Below are positions 1 to 10,438 of a stretch of DNA of 64,000 bases, in pieces. The notes beneath the pieces are model-generated. The model had not been told where the DNA came from. It was given only the letters and a program-made list of their open reading frames with translations, and did no database searches. The translations under genes were made by a program, and so were the position numbers. Position 1 is the stretch's first letter. Every line of letters starts with the position of its first letter. Source of the DNA: Cognatishimia sp. WU-CL00825 (GTDB lineage Bacteria; Pseudomonadota; Alphaproteobacteria; Rhodobacterales; Rhodobacteraceae); assembly GCF_040364665.1 (NCBI RefSeq), contig NZ_BAABWX010000006.1:1-64000 (forward strand), in the 5' to 3' direction.

Positions 1-77
1 GCAAGGATGCAGATCTGGGGCAGGGCTGGGTGTTTGAAAACCTGCAATCCACCGTGACCTTGGGGGACACGCTTTAG
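1..77 (+). CDS. 3' end of an unidentified gene (truncated by window edge)
   Basis: An open frame enters from the left edge (first full codon at base 3) and stops at TAG 75-77. Only 24 residues are visible, with GWVFENLQSTVTLGDTL at the C-terminus. This is too little to name a family. The 270 bases between this stop and the icd start contain no other gene or strong hairpin that I can see, so an icd promoter probably lies there, but I could not point to convincing -35/-10 boxes. Confidence 0.4.
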   Translation, partial: KDADLGQGWVFENLQSTVTLGDTL

Positions 78-349
78 CGCTGCGGGGCAGGGGGCGTGCC
101 AGCTTTGCAAGGCAGGTCAAGCTGCCGTGAATTTGCTGCCAATCCCGACACTGGTGCAATTTGTCGCCACAGATTCACTCGCAAGCCAATTGATTGCTGG
201 GCAAACCTGCTCTAAAAGGGCGGCGAATGAGTCCATTTTGCAAGCTTGTGGCAAGCTTTTGGGCTTACGGAATTATTGAACCCGCGTATTTGGCAATGGC
301 GCCGAACCTCGCGAAACCCCTTCCAAGACCGGTGAAAGGTAGAGATCTC

Positions 350-2566
350 ATGACCGAAACATCGCAACCAGACGTATTGTATACCATTGTAGACGAAGCG
401 CCCGAGCTGGCCTCTGCGTCGCTATTGCCCATCGTGCGCGCCTTTGCTGGGGCAGCGGATTTGGATGTTGGCACCAAAGACATTTCGCTGGCGGGCCGCA
501 TCTTGTCGACCTTTCCGGAAAGCCTGACAGAGGCACAGCGCCAGTCAGATGATCTGGCGGAATTGGGCGTATTGGTGAAAACACCATCGGCCAATGTGAT
601 CAAGCTGCCAAATATCTCGGCTTCAGTGCCTCAGCTTGTTGGCGCTGTCCAAGAGCTTCAGGCCAAAGGCTATGCGCTGCCGGATTATCCAGAAGATCCG
701 CAGTCTGACGCAGAAAAAGCGATCCGCGCCCGTTATGACAGCATCAAAGGTTCAGCGGTAAACCCGGTTCTGCGTGAAGGCAACTCTGACCGTCGTGCGG
801 CCAAGGCCGTTAAGAACTACGCGCAGAATAACCCACATTCCATGGGCACATGGGCCTCTGACAGCAAGACCAAAGTGTCCAGCATGCCAGCCGATGATTT
901 CTACGCCAACGAAAAATCTGCCATCGTGACAGCCGCGCAAGCGGGCGATGCAAAGATCGAATTTGTGGCTGCTGATGGCACCGTGACGGCTTTGAAAGCC
1001 ACTTGGCCTTTGGAAGCGGGCACGGTTGCGGACGCGACATTTATGTCTGCCAAAGCGCTGGCGTCTTTCCTGGCGGATGCGATCGAAGACACCAAAGCAG
1101 ACGGCACCATGTTCAGCTTGCACATGAAAGCCACCATGATGAAAGTCTCTGACCCGATCATCTTTGGTCACGCGGTCAAAGCTTGGCTTGGCCCGGTTTG
1201 GGACAAACATGGCGATGCAATCACAGCTGCAGGTGGCTCTGCCAATTCCGGTCTGGGTGATGTTCTGGCGGCGATTGACGGCATGGACAATGCCGCCGAG
1301 ATCAAAGCCGACATCGCGGCACTTGATCGCCCAACCATGTATATGGTGGACAGCGACAAAGGCATCACGAACCTGCACGTGCCATCTGACGTCATCATCG
1401 ATGCGTCGATGCCAGCAGTGATCCGCGCGGGCGGCAAAGGTTGGGACGAAGCCGGCAACAAGGGTGATACAAATTGTGTGATCCCTGACCGTTGCTATTC
1501 GACGATTTATGACGAATCCGTCGAGTTCTTTAAAGCCAATGGCGCGTTGAACCCAGCCACAGCTGGGGCGGTTGCCAACGTGGGTTTGATGGCGCAAAAA
1601 GCCGAGGAATATGGGTCGCACCCAACCACGTTTGAAGCGCCAGCAGATGGGGTTATTCGCGTGGTTCTTGCCAATGGCGAAACCCTGCACAGCCATGAGG
1701 TCGAAGCCGGTGATATCTGGCGGGCGTGCACGGCCAAGGCGGCGCCGATTGAGAACTGGATCGAATTGGCGCTGGATCGTCAGCGCTTGACCGGGTCTGA
1801 GTCGATTTTCTGGCTGGACGCAAACCGCGCCCATGATGCACAGTTGATATCCCTGGTGAAACCGGCACTGGAAGCGGCTGGTGTGGCTGATAAATTCCAG
1901 ATTATGGCCCCACGTGAGGCGACAGCTCAAACGCTGAAAACCATCACTGCAGGCCAGGACAGCATCGCGATTTCCGGCAATGTGCTGCGCGACTATCTGA
2001 CCGATCTGTTCCCAATCCTGGAACTGGGCACATCCGCGAAAATGCTATCGATTGTGAAGCTGATGAAAGGTGGCGGTCTGTTTGAAACCGGGGCCGGTGG
2101 CTCTGCGCCAAAACACGTGCAGCAGCTGGTCGAAGAAAACCACCTGCGTTGGGATTCCATGGGTGAATTCTGTGCCTTGGGTGAAAGCCTGAACTTTATC
2201 GCGGACACGCAAAATAACGTGAAAGCGGGCATTTTGGGCACGGCGGCCGAAGTGGCAACACAGGGCATTCTGGACAACAACAAATCACCATCCCGCAAGG
2301 TCGGCGAGCCGGACAACCGCGACAGCCACTATTGGTTTGCGCGCTATTGGGCCGAAGCTTTGGCGGCGCAAACAGATGACGTCGAGCTGGCAAACCACTT
2401 TGGTGAAATCGCCGATCAACTGGTCAAAGGTGAAGCCGCGATTTTGGCGGAACTGGCGGCGGTTCAAGGCAAGCCAGCGGATCTGGGCGGATATTTCAAA
2501 ACCGACCCAGAAAAGACCGCAGCGGTGATGCGCCCAAGCGCGACATTGAACGCGATCATCGGCTAA
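350..2566 (+). CDS. icd: NADP-dependent isocitrate dehydrogenase, monomeric type
   Basis: Cytosolic TCA-cycle enzyme that oxidatively decarboxylates isocitrate to 2-oxoglutarate with NADP. The 738-residue length is that of the monomeric IDH family, not the roughly 400-residue dimeric one. The family hallmark [17 protein letters not shown] lies at residues 134-150 and is followed by the NPHSMG stretch; these carry the isocitrate-binding Ser, Asn and Arg residues. The start at ATG 350 is preferred over an upstream in-frame ATG at 194: it has a purine-rich GGTGAAAGG just upstream and gives the expected N-terminus [12 protein letters not shown]. The gene stands alone with its own terminator. A degraded second copy of its 3' end (bases 2292-2394) lies at 13427-13529. 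Confidence 0.97.
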   Translation: MTETSQPDVLYTIVDEAPELASASLLPIVRAFAGAADLDVGTKDISLAGRILSTFPESLTEAQRQSDDLAELGVLVKTPSANVIKLPNISASVPQLVGAVQELQAKGYALPDYPEDPQSDAEKAIRARYDSIKGSAVNPVLREGNSDRRAAKAVKNYAQNNPHSMGTWASDSKTKVSSMPADDFYANEKSAIVTAAQAGDAKIEFVAADGTVTALKATWPLEAGTVADATFMSAKALASFLADAIEDTKADGTMFSLHMKATMMKVSDPIIFGHAVKAWLGPVWDKHGDAITAAGGSANSGLGDVLAAIDGMDNAAEIKADIAALDRPTMYMVDSDKGITNLHVPSDVIIDASMPAVIRAGGKGWDEAGNKGDTNCVIPDRCYSTIYDESVEFFKANGALNPATAGAVANVGLMAQKAEEYGSHPTTFEAPADGVIRVVLANGETLHSHEVEAGDIWRACTAKAAPIENWIELALDRQRLTGSESIFWLDANRAHDAQLISLVKPALEAAGVADKFQIMAPREATAQTLKTITAGQDSIAISGNVLRDYLTDLFPILELGTSAKMLSIVKLMKGGGLFETGAGGSAPKHVQQLVEENHLRWDSMGEFCALGESLNFIADTQNNVKAGILGTAAEVATQGILDNNKSPSRKVGEPDNRDSHYWFARYWAEALAAQTDDVELANHFGEIADQLVKGEAAILAELAAVQGKPADLGGYFKTDPEKTAAVMRPSATLNAIIG

Positions 2567-2590
2567 ATACGCCGCGTGCTAGATCAGAAA

Positions 2591-2616
2591 AGCGTCCGGG
2601 AGACCGGGCGCTTTTT
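2591..2616 (+). terminator. intrinsic terminator of icd
   Basis: Arms AGCGTCCGG (2591-2599) and CCGGGCGCT (2604-2612) pair over nine positions with one G-U wobble around a GAGA loop, followed directly by a run of five T. It lies 25 bases after the icd stop, in the right orientation. Confidence 0.9.
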
Positions 2617-2633
2617 GCGTTTCCGGGTGTGTG

Positions 2634-2757
2634 AAATCCCCGCCCGAGGTTTCGCGGCGAAACGGTTGCCTGCGCTGCGCACGCAAAAGGAACTTTTGGT
2701 TATTTGTACAATTTGTACGTTTCAGGGGCTGAAACGTACGATTCGTTTGGGGGAAAA
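2634..2757. repeat. palindromic intergenic element, copy A
   Basis: This segment downstream of icd is repeated with a few substitutions at 13527-13650. It contains a perfect inverted repeat: GTACGTTTCAG (2715-2725), loop GGG, CTGAAACGTAC (2729-2739). It also has an 8-bp palindrome, TTGTACAA, just before. The rest of the 2567-2918 gap shows no credible gene. The element could be a REP-like repeat or simply the ancestral downstream flank of icd. Confidence 0.7.
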
Positions 2758-2918
2758 GCGCCTTTTTGCCGCAACTGCTCCAATGTCCTCCTTTGAGGCC
2801 TTCGATGCACAAATGGGGATCAGTCCTAGCTATGATCTATGTGAATACACCAAAAGGCACCGAGGTTGCCTGGGTTCGGACATCCACTGAATGGTGTCGC
2901 TTGGGAAGGTGGGTGGCT

Positions 2919-3572
2919 TTATTTGGTTCGGGCCCTTGCTCCGAACCGACGGTTGTAGAGTGTTCGGTAGGCCTCGGCAGATGCAGGCAAATGGGCGCGA
3001 ACCGCCGCGACAAGCGCGTCTTGTGACGTGCCACGCAACGCCGAGATGATGTCAAAGTGCTGGCTGACAATTTGTTTCATATGGGTTTCATCCTCGTATT
3101 TGACGACGCGAATGGGCTGCGCTGCGCGGGCATGTTTGCCAATCAGTTCAGCAAGGCGTGGGTTGCCGCAACAGGAATATTGCACAACGTGAAACTCTTG
3201 ATTGAGCCAAAAGACGGCCCGAAAGTCGTGCTCTTTCACCGCCTTTTCATGGCGGCGCGCGATGTCACATAGCCGCGAGGCAATCTCGGGATCACAAGGC
3301 AGCTTAGTACGTGCCGCGGCCGCCGTTTCGAGGATGATGCGCACATCGTAAAGGGCATCAACCTCATCGGGAGTGAAGTCCACGACCTCAACCCCGCGAT
3401 TGGGCCTCCGCACCAGAAGCCCCCGCGTTTCGAGCTCTGCAAAAGCGTTGCGCACCGCGTGCCGTTTGGCGCCATAGATCTCCATGACGCGGTCTTCGAT
3501 GATTCTGGCACCTGGCGGATACACCCCGAAAATAACGTCATTCTCGAGTTCCTGTGTCAGCGGGTCAGACAT
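2919..3572 (-). CDS. GntR-family (FCD subfamily) transcriptional regulator
   Basis: 217 residues: an N-terminal winged helix (about 1-65) and an all-helical FCD ligand-binding domain (about 75-205). The HTH region shows the usual GARIIEDRVMEIYG and RHAVRNAFAELETRGLL patterns. FCD metal or ligand positions are seen as Asp in LYDVRIILE, His in NQEFHVVQY and His in SQHFDII. It is divergent from the sugar-acid ABC/otn operon that starts at 3706, so it most likely controls that operon in response to the transported compound or an intermediate. That role is inferred from position. Start ATG at 3572. Confidence 0.85.
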   Translation of the reverse strand: MSDPLTQELENDVIFGVYPPGARIIEDRVMEIYGAKRHAVRNAFAELETRGLLVRRPNRGVEVVDFTPDEVDALYDVRIILETAAAARTKLPCDPEIASRLCDIARRHEKAVKEHDFRAVFWLNQEFHVVQYSCCGNPRLAELIGKHARAAQPIRVVKYEDETHMKQIVSQHFDIISALRGTSQDALVAAVRAHLPASAEAYRTLYNRRFGARARTK

Positions 3573-3636
3573 ACTGGAGGCTCCGTTTCTTTCAATAAAA
3601 CCAGTTTAACAGGTTAGAAAAAACTGTCCATTCTGG

Positions 3637-3681
3637 ATTATTAATAATTTTATTGACGAAACTGATAGCCTGCGTTTACGT
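3637..3681. promoter_or_regulatory. candidate operator and promoter of the divergent GntR / SBP pair
   Basis: A perfect 12-bp palindrome, ATTATTAATAAT (3637-3648), sits just before a TTGACG box (3653-3658). A weak TTTACG lies about 16 bases further on, then an AGGGAGG ribosome site before ATG 3706. FCD-type GntR proteins bind short AT-rich palindromes next to their own gene, so this is a reasonable operator candidate. The -10 is poor. Confidence 0.35.
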
Positions 3682-3705
3682 TGATCGGAGTTTAGGGAGG
3701 AAACC

Positions 3706-4980
3706 ATGAAATTATTTACCAGTGCGATTGCGATCGCAGCATCACTCTACGGCGCACAGGCCTTTGCGTGGGAGGCCACTGAAGGTCGACCCTTTGAAGG
3801 GCAGACCGTGAATGTCCTTGCAGTTAAGTCCAGCCAGTTTGAGGCCCACGAGGCGCGACTGGCCGAATTCGAAGAGGCGACCGGCATCGACGTCGTCTAC
3901 GATTACGTGCCGTTCCCAAACATGAAAGAGGCCCTGACGACCGAAATGGTTGCAGGTGGCGACTATGATGTTGTGTCTGTGATGGATCAGTGGGTTCATT
4001 CGCTTCAGATGCTCATGCAGCCGATTGGGCCGGGCATTGAGGCTCAGGGCACCGACCTGAACGATTTCCCAGCCGCACACTTGCGTCATGGCATGCTGAA
4101 TGGCGAATTGATCGGCCTGCCGGTGCGTGGTCACGTTCAACTGATGTTTTACCGCACGGATATTCTGGAAGAAGCCGGCGTGACGCCCCCACAGACATGG
4201 GAAGAAATGGTCACAGCTGCCAAAGCCATTCAGGAAAACACCGACGCCGCTGGCGTGGCGCTGCCCTATGGCAAGCTCAATGGTCAGAACCTGATGGTTT
4301 GGATGAACCTGCTTTGGGGCAATGGTGGCGATCTGTTTGATGCTGATGGCAAGGCGAACTTTAATTCGGACGCAGGTGTCGCTGCGACTGAAACATACAT
4401 CAGCTATCTGACCGAGGAAGAAATCGTGCCTGCGGGTTCCGCAGTGTTTGTCGAACAAGACGCCGTCACCAGCTTTAAGCAGGGCAACTCGGCGATGCTT
4501 CCTGTCTGGTGGTGGGTGCGCTCACAGCTGAGTGATCCTGAGCAATCCACACTGACGGCTGACCAAATTGGGTTCACGGCCCTGCCAGCGGTCGCTGGTG
4601 CAGATCGCACATCCTTCACCAACACGTGGATCTTCGGTGTGACGGCCGAGTCTGACAACAAGGACGCGGCCACTGAATTTCTTGGTTGGCTGACCGATCC
4701 TGCACTTGAGCGTGATGTGCTGATGGACCCAGACTTGTCCGAGGTTGTCGCCGTTCACATGTCCAACCTGACCGACGCGGAAGTCAATGAGCGCTGGGGC
4801 GGCATGCACCAGGCGGCTGCCGATGCTTTGGCGACGGCTGACGGTGTGGAATTCGGCGACAACTGGCCGCGCATCGTTCTGATCCTTGAGACAGCGATCT
4901 CGAGCCTTGCTTCTGGCGAAGCAACGGACGTGCAGGCCGTCTTGAACACTGCCGCCGAGGATATCGCGGCGATCCGATAG
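3706..4980 (+). CDS. sugar ABC transporter substrate-binding protein (family 1)
   Basis: Periplasmic receptor of a CUT1 importer. 424 residues with a cleavable signal peptide (MKLFTSAIAIAASLYGAQAFA, residues 1-21). It has the family-1 pattern of an N-lobe starting NVLAVKSSQFEAHEARLAEFEEATGIDV and a later GYxV-like GDYDVVSVMDQWV. A good AGGGAGG precedes the start. It is the first gene of the operon running to 13376. The co-encoded otn enzymes suggest that the ligand is, or is converted to, a C4 sugar acid; the ligand is not readable from this sequence. Confidence 0.88.
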   Translation: MKLFTSAIAIAASLYGAQAFAWEATEGRPFEGQTVNVLAVKSSQFEAHEARLAEFEEATGIDVVYDYVPFPNMKEALTTEMVAGGDYDVVSVMDQWVHSLQMLMQPIGPGIEAQGTDLNDFPAAHLRHGMLNGELIGLPVRGHVQLMFYRTDILEEAGVTPPQTWEEMVTAAKAIQENTDAAGVALPYGKLNGQNLMVWMNLLWGNGGDLFDADGKANFNSDAGVAATETYISYLTEEEIVPAGSAVFVEQDAVTSFKQGNSAMLPVWWWVRSQLSDPEQSTLTADQIGFTALPAVAGADRTSFTNTWIFGVTAESDNKDAATEFLGWLTDPALERDVLMDPDLSEVVAVHMSNLTDAEVNERWGGMHQAAADALATADGVEFGDNWPRIVLILETAISSLASGEATDVQAVLNTAAEDIAAIR

Positions 4981-4992
4981 CTCCCTATGGCT

Positions 4993-5010
4993 GGGCGGCA
5001 ACTGTCGCCC
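4993..5010 (+). promoter_or_regulatory. intercistronic stem-loop after the SBP gene
   Basis: GGGCGGC and GTCGCCC pair (one G-U) around a 4-base loop in the 68-base gap between the SBP and first permease genes. No T run follows, so it is more likely an mRNA-stabilising or attenuating hairpin that keeps receptor expression above permease expression than a full terminator. Confidence 0.5.
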
Positions 5011-5048
5011 GGTCCCTTTCATTTCCCCAAACGTGATGAGGTTTCCCC

Positions 5049-5933
5049 GTGAAAGATCGGCTGCTTCCATATTGGTTATTGATCCCGGCCTTCATAATTG
5101 TGCTGGCGACTACTATCTACCCGCTCGCCTATTCGTTCATCACGTCTTTTCGCGCGTGGGACCTCACTAAAAGCCGCCGACCTGAGGGTTTCGTCGGCCT
5201 CGACAACTACATTTACGCCACAAGCGAAAGCCAGTTCCTGAACTCGCTCTGGGTGACCTTCATTTTCGTCATCACCAGCGTGATACTGACGGTGATTTTG
5301 GCCATGGCGCTGGCGCTGTTGCTGCGCCGCAAGGGGCCGATGCACACCTTCACACGTATTATCCTGATTTTGCCCTTCGCCATGAGTCCCGCCCTGATCG
5401 GCGTCAGCTATCGTTTTATGTTCAACCCCGAATTCGGAGTGATCGCCAATGGGTTGGGCGCGGTTTTTCCTGCCTTGCAGGGGGTGCCGTGGCTGGCTGA
5501 TCCGCAACTGGCCATGGGGGTTTTGGTGCTGACAGATGTCTGGCACTGGACCCCTTACATGACCTTCATGTGTCTCGGTGGGCTTGCGTCCATCCCGCGC
5601 GAAACCGAAGAAGCAGCCCGCATTGATGGGGCCTCTAACCTGCGCATCATCTTTGGTATCATTCTGCCGCAGATGCGCGGTGTGATCCTTGTGATGGCCG
5701 TTTTGAAAACGATTTTTGCGCTGAAGATGTTTGATCAGGTCGTGACCCTAACGGGTGGTGGCCCCGGCACCTCAACAGAAACGCTCGCTTATTTCATCTT
5801 CAACGTTGGTTTCCGCTGGTTCGACATGGGCTATGCATCGGCATTGGCCTGGATCCTAACCGCGATCATGATGTTTATCTCAATCTGGTATGTTCGCATG
5901 CTGCTGAGCGAAAGAAAGATGGCAACCGCATGA
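5049..5933 (+). CDS. sugar ABC transporter permease (MalF-like)
   Basis: Inner-membrane permease of the CUT1 importer. 294 residues with six predicted hydrophobic segments, the first at about 8-28. The EAA loop that contacts the ATPase reads EEAARIDGASNLRIIFGIILP (around residues 193-213). Starts at GTG 5049. Its 3' end overlaps the next permease by 4 bases (ATGA), so the two are translationally coupled. Confidence 0.9.
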   Translation: MKDRLLPYWLLIPAFIIVLATTIYPLAYSFITSFRAWDLTKSRRPEGFVGLDNYIYATSESQFLNSLWVTFIFVITSVILTVILAMALALLLRRKGPMHTFTRIILILPFAMSPALIGVSYRFMFNPEFGVIANGLGAVFPALQGVPWLADPQLAMGVLVLTDVWHWTPYMTFMCLGGLASIPRETEEAARIDGASNLRIIFGIILPQMRGVILVMAVLKTIFALKMFDQVVTLTGGGPGTSTETLAYFIFNVGFRWFDMGYASALAWILTAIMMFISIWYVRMLLSERKMATA

Positions 5934-6745
5934 AACGCACTCTCGCTTATGTGGGCGAACGCGCCCTCCTTGTCCTTATTTCCATCGTGGTACTATTCCC
6001 GATTGCATGGATGTTCCTGACGGCCTTCAAACAGCCCCGCGACGCTTATTCACTGTCGCTGGTTTTTGAGCCCACGTTGCAGAACTTTGTGACCGTGTTT
6101 TCGGCCCCGTGGAACCTGGGGTCGATGGTGATGAACTCTGTCATTGTTGCGACGGTGACGGTTGCCATCGCGGTGCCATGTGCGGCGCTGGCGGCCTATT
6201 CATTCTCACGGTTTCGGGTGAAAGGACGCAAGTTCCTGTTCTTCCTGATCCTGTCGACGCAGTTCATTCCAGCCGTTGTCATCGTGCTGCCGTTCTTCTT
6301 GATGTTCCGGCAATTGAATATGCTGGATACGCGGCTTGCGTTGATCATTGTGAATCTCGCTATCGTCACGCCCTTCGTGATCTGGATGATCAAAGGCTTC
6401 ATCGACGCAATCCCAACCGACAGCGAAGAAGCCGCGATGATTGATGGCGCTTCGCGCTTGCGGGTCATCAAAGACATCGTTTTGCCAATGGCTGCGCCGG
6501 GGATCATGACCTCTTCGATCTTCTGCTTCATCCTGACGTGGAACGAATTTCTGTTCGCCCTAATCCTGTCACGCCGTGATGCGGTCACCTTGCCCGTGGG
6601 GCTTGTCAGTTTCCGCACCGAACGCGGTGATCTGTGGGAATTAATGAGCGCCGCTGGCGTCATGATCACCGTGCCAATCTTCATCATGGCCCTGTTCATT
6701 CAAAAACACTTTACGCGCGGCATGACGGCCGGCGCGGTCAAATAG
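5930..6745 (+). CDS. sugar ABC transporter permease (MalG-like)
   Basis: Second membrane subunit. 271 residues, six hydrophobic segments, EAA loop EEAAMIDGASRLRVIKDIVLP in the C-terminal half, and the family feature FCFILTWNEFLFALIL. It pairs with the MalF-like subunit as a heterodimer that uses the ATPase encoded next. Confidence 0.9.
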   Translation: MKRTLAYVGERALLVLISIVVLFPIAWMFLTAFKQPRDAYSLSLVFEPTLQNFVTVFSAPWNLGSMVMNSVIVATVTVAIAVPCAALAAYSFSRFRVKGRKFLFFLILSTQFIPAVVIVLPFFLMFRQLNMLDTRLALIIVNLAIVTPFVIWMIKGFIDAIPTDSEEAAMIDGASRLRVIKDIVLPMAAPGIMTSSIFCFILTWNEFLFALILSRRDAVTLPVGLVSFRTERGDLWELMSAAGVMITVPIFIMALFIQKHFTRGMTAGAVK

Positions 6746-6758
6746 AAGGAAACCGATT

Positions 6759-7811
<1,053 letters not shown>

Positions 7812-7825
7812 ACAAAGGACACGAC

Positions 7826-8953
7826 ATGACGACGCAGATCACCCAAAACATTGCCGATGCGCGCCACATAAAACGGGACGACTACGTGTCGTGCACGGTG
7901 GCCTTTATCGACTGCAAAAAGCCCGGTTCAGACACCAAGGAAAACTATTCGATCATCGGGCCCGGTGTCACATCATCGGATGATCAGGTTATCAACCTAC
8001 CCGAGGCCCATGGCTTCAATATTGGTGCCGCAGCCATGCCCAACGGCATCACCAACAACCTGCACATCCACTTCACCGCCGAAGTTTTCATCGTGCAGGC
8101 CGGAGAATGGACATTCCGCTGGGGTTCGAACGGCGAAAACGAGGTTGTGGGCAAGAAAGGCGATATCGTTTCTGTGCCAACCTGGATCTTCCGCGGCTTC
8201 ACAAACACTGGCCCCGATGACGGCTGGCTGTTCACCGCCTTGGGCGGCGACAACACCGGCGGCGTCATTTTCCACCCGGAAATCATCCGTGAGGCAGCCG
8301 ATTACGGGTTGTATATCTCGTCTGAAAACACCCTTATTGATACGTCACGCGGTGATCCCGTGCCTGCTGCCGAGGACTGCATTGCGCCAATGGCAGACGA
8401 AGATGTCGCCGCCCTTCGTGATGTGTCGCGCGCCGAGATGATGTCGCGGATCGTGACGCAGGCCAACCGGGATTTCCGCCCCGGCTTCATCGACAGTGCC
8501 TTGCCCGGACGCGGCGCCGAGTTGGCCCCGGTCATTGGCTACGGCATCACCCAAAACCGCGAACATGCCGCACCAATCATCAACCCGCACGGGTTCTCGG
8601 CTGAATGGCAGCGCCTGCCGGTTGGTGGCTCTGTTGGGCCGTTCTCGATTGATCAGAAAATGGTGCTTATCGGGCACGAAGGCCGGATGCGCATTGATTT
8701 TGTCGGTGGGGATGCCAGCGTTGTTCTGGACGCATGGGAAACCTATTCCGTGCCCGCGAACCAGTGGATCAAGATGACCGCCCTAAGCGACAAACCGGTT
8801 GAAACCCTGCTGATTGTATCCGGTGATCAACGCAAGCGCCCCGAATTTACCCCAGAGGTTTTGACCGAAGCCCAGAAAGCCGGTGCGGGGCTTGACGCCA
8901 GTGGCTTTGTCGCCAAAGCGAGCCTTTTGCCAAGTTACGGGAGGGCGGGCTAA
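7826..8953 (+). CDS. bicupin protein of unassigned function
   Basis: 375 residues forming two cupin barrels. In the N-terminal barrel the canonical motif 1, G(X)5HXH(X)3E(X)6G, fits exactly (G74, H80, H82, E86, G93). Motif 2 (from G112) has Trp120 and Arg123 where a His ligand is normally found. The C-terminal barrel (about 255-345) has no HXH. One 3-residue metal site is therefore plausible. Known bicupins include oxalate decarboxylases, dioxygenases and sugar-acid isomerases; none is clearly indicated here. No signal peptide. It lies between the transporter ATPase and an aldolase whose ATG overlaps its stop codon, so it very probably acts on the imported compound. Confidence 0.8.
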   Translation: MTTQITQNIADARHIKRDDYVSCTVAFIDCKKPGSDTKENYSIIGPGVTSSDDQVINLPEAHGFNIGAAAMPNGITNNLHIHFTAEVFIVQAGEWTFRWGSNGENEVVGKKGDIVSVPTWIFRGFTNTGPDDGWLFTALGGDNTGGVIFHPEIIREAADYGLYISSENTLIDTSRGDPVPAAEDCIAPMADEDVAALRDVSRAEMMSRIVTQANRDFRPGFIDSALPGRGAELAPVIGYGITQNREHAAPIINPHGFSAEWQRLPVGGSVGPFSIDQKMVLIGHEGRMRIDFVGGDASVVLDAWETYSVPANQWIKMTALSDKPVETLLIVSGDQRKRPEFTPEVLTEAQKAGAGLDASGFVAKASLLPSYGRAG

Positions 8954-9741
8954 TGCGCGCCAACTCTGTCCGAACCCGCCTCGCGGCGTCACAGATCGTC
9001 GTGAACGGCTGGCTCTCGATTGGCTCGCCCTATTCTGCCGAGGGCGTCGGCCACAGCGGCGTCCACGCTGTCACGGTCGATCTGCAACATGGCATGCTGG
9101 GCTTTTCGGACGCATTGGCGATGATGCAGGCGATCTCGGCCACGCCCGCCACGCCTATGGTTCGCGTGCCAGAGCTTAGTCCAGCGAAGATCATGCAGCT
9201 CTTGGATGCAGGGGCTTATGGCATCATCTGCCCGATGATCTCTACGCCGGAACAAACCAAAACGCTGGTGGATGCCTGCCGCTACCCGCCCCTTGGCAAC
9301 CGCAGCTTTGGCCCCTCCCGCGGGCTGCTTTATGGCGGGCCGGACTATGTCGCGCAGGCGAATGAGACTGTGATGGCCATCCCGATGATCGAAACCGCCG
9401 AAGCGGTCGAGCGCATCGAAGAGATCCTCGATGTCGTCGGCGTCGATATGATCTATATCGGCCCCAACGATCTGGCGTTTGAACTGGATGGTCACTCTGG
9501 CCATCCCCGCCCGAAATCCGAGGTCGCTTTGCTTCATGTATTGGCCGCAGCCACCAAACGCGGCATTCCAGCAGGCATTTTCTGCGGGTCCGGCGAAGAG
9601 GCGCGCACCCGCATCGAACAGGGCTTCCGCCTTGTGACTCCTGGCAACGACTTTGCCCATCTGACCCGCAGTATGCGCGAGGCCGTGCGTGTCACCCTTG
9701 GAGACACGAGCCCCGAAACCACCGCTCAAAATGGCTATTGA
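8953..9741 (+). CDS. HpcH/HpaI-family class II pyruvate aldolase
   Basis: 262 residues, TIM-barrel aldolase of the HpcH/HpaI (2-oxo-3-deoxy / 4-hydroxy-2-oxo acid) family. Family features seen: DLQHG at 43-47 (catalytic His region, in place of the commoner D-x-E-H), Arg71 in VRVPE (pyruvate carboxylate contact), and metal ligands Glu147 in PMIETAEA and Asp173 in IGPNDL. These enzymes cleave 4-hydroxy-2-oxo acids to pyruvate and an aldehyde. Its presence beside a full otn set implies either a second branch or a larger substrate. TAATG overlap with the bicupin gene. Confidence 0.88.
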   Translation: MRANSVRTRLAASQIVVNGWLSIGSPYSAEGVGHSGVHAVTVDLQHGMLGFSDALAMMQAISATPATPMVRVPELSPAKIMQLLDAGAYGIICPMISTPEQTKTLVDACRYPPLGNRSFGPSRGLLYGGPDYVAQANETVMAIPMIETAEAVERIEEILDVVGVDMIYIGPNDLAFELDGHSGHPRPKSEVALLHVLAAATKRGIPAGIFCGSGEEARTRIEQGFRLVTPGNDFAHLTRSMREAVRVTLGDTSPETTAQNGY

Positions 9742-10438
9742 GGGATTGTCAAACAAGCCTTGGCTGCTCTTGCACGGCACGTTGTGCACGGGGGCGGTGT
9801 TTGAAGGGTTTCTTGATGCCCTTGACGTTGCAAACAGCGCGCGGACCTATGTGACTCTGGACCGTCCTTCGATCGAAGACTACCGCATGGATTTCGAAGG
9901 CCTTGCAAACGACACGATCGTCTGCGGCTTTTCCCTTGGTGCTATCGTGGCGGCCCATTTCGCAGACAGCATAATCGCTGATCGCCTAATCCTTTTCGGC
10001 CTCAATCCTTACGCTGATGACCCCGCCAAGGCCCCGTCGCGTCACGCTCTGGCGCAGGATGTCCAAACACATGGAGGGGCTGAGGCCCTTAGGACCCGCC
10101 TTTCGGGCGTCTTCGGCCCCGACCCTGATACAACACGGGCCGCAATCATCCGGATGGCCGAAGTGACGGCACCTCTCATTGGCGCGCAAACCCAGCTGGC
10201 CTTAAGCCGACCGGGTGCGCTGCTTGCGTTGAAACGGGCGGTAATGCCCGTTCTGGCCGCAACGGGTACCCACGATCAGGCCGCTCCGACCCCGCAAGGT
10301 CAGGCTGCCGCACAAAGTGCGCCCAACGGGCAATTTCGCACGCTGGATGGCTTGGGGCATTTTGCCCTGCTGGAAGACCCAAATACCTGCGCCACAGTGG
10401 TGCGAAATTGGCAGGAAGCACTTAATGAACACCTCTGA
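9731..10438 (+). CDS. alpha/beta-hydrolase
   Basis: 235 residues from ATG 9731, which overlaps the aldolase gene by 11 bases. An upstream in-frame start at 9689 would overlap more and lacks a ribosome site. The family architecture is clear: oxyanion loop LLLHGTLCTG (12-21), nucleophile elbow GFSLG with Ser68, acid Asp182 in ATGTHDQAAP and His210 in GLGHFALLEDP. No signal peptide, so it is cytoplasmic. In this operon it could open a lactone or cleave an ester of a sugar acid; that is inference. Confidence 0.82.
   Translation: MAIEGLSNKPWLLLHGTLCTGAVFEGFLDALDVANSARTYVTLDRPSIEDYRMDFEGLANDTIVCGFSLGAIVAAHFADSIIADRLILFGLNPYADDPAKAPSRHALAQDVQTHGGAEALRTRLSGVFGPDPDTTRAAIIRMAEVTAPLIGAQTQLALSRPGALLALKRAVMPVLAATGTHDQAAPTPQGQAAAQSAPNGQFRTLDGLGHFALLEDPNTCATVVRNWQEALNEHL

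Noticed and set aside
752..1930. 392-residue open frame antisense to icd
   Set aside because: Shadow of a strongly coding gene; no ribosome site, no family pattern, composition follows the sense codons.
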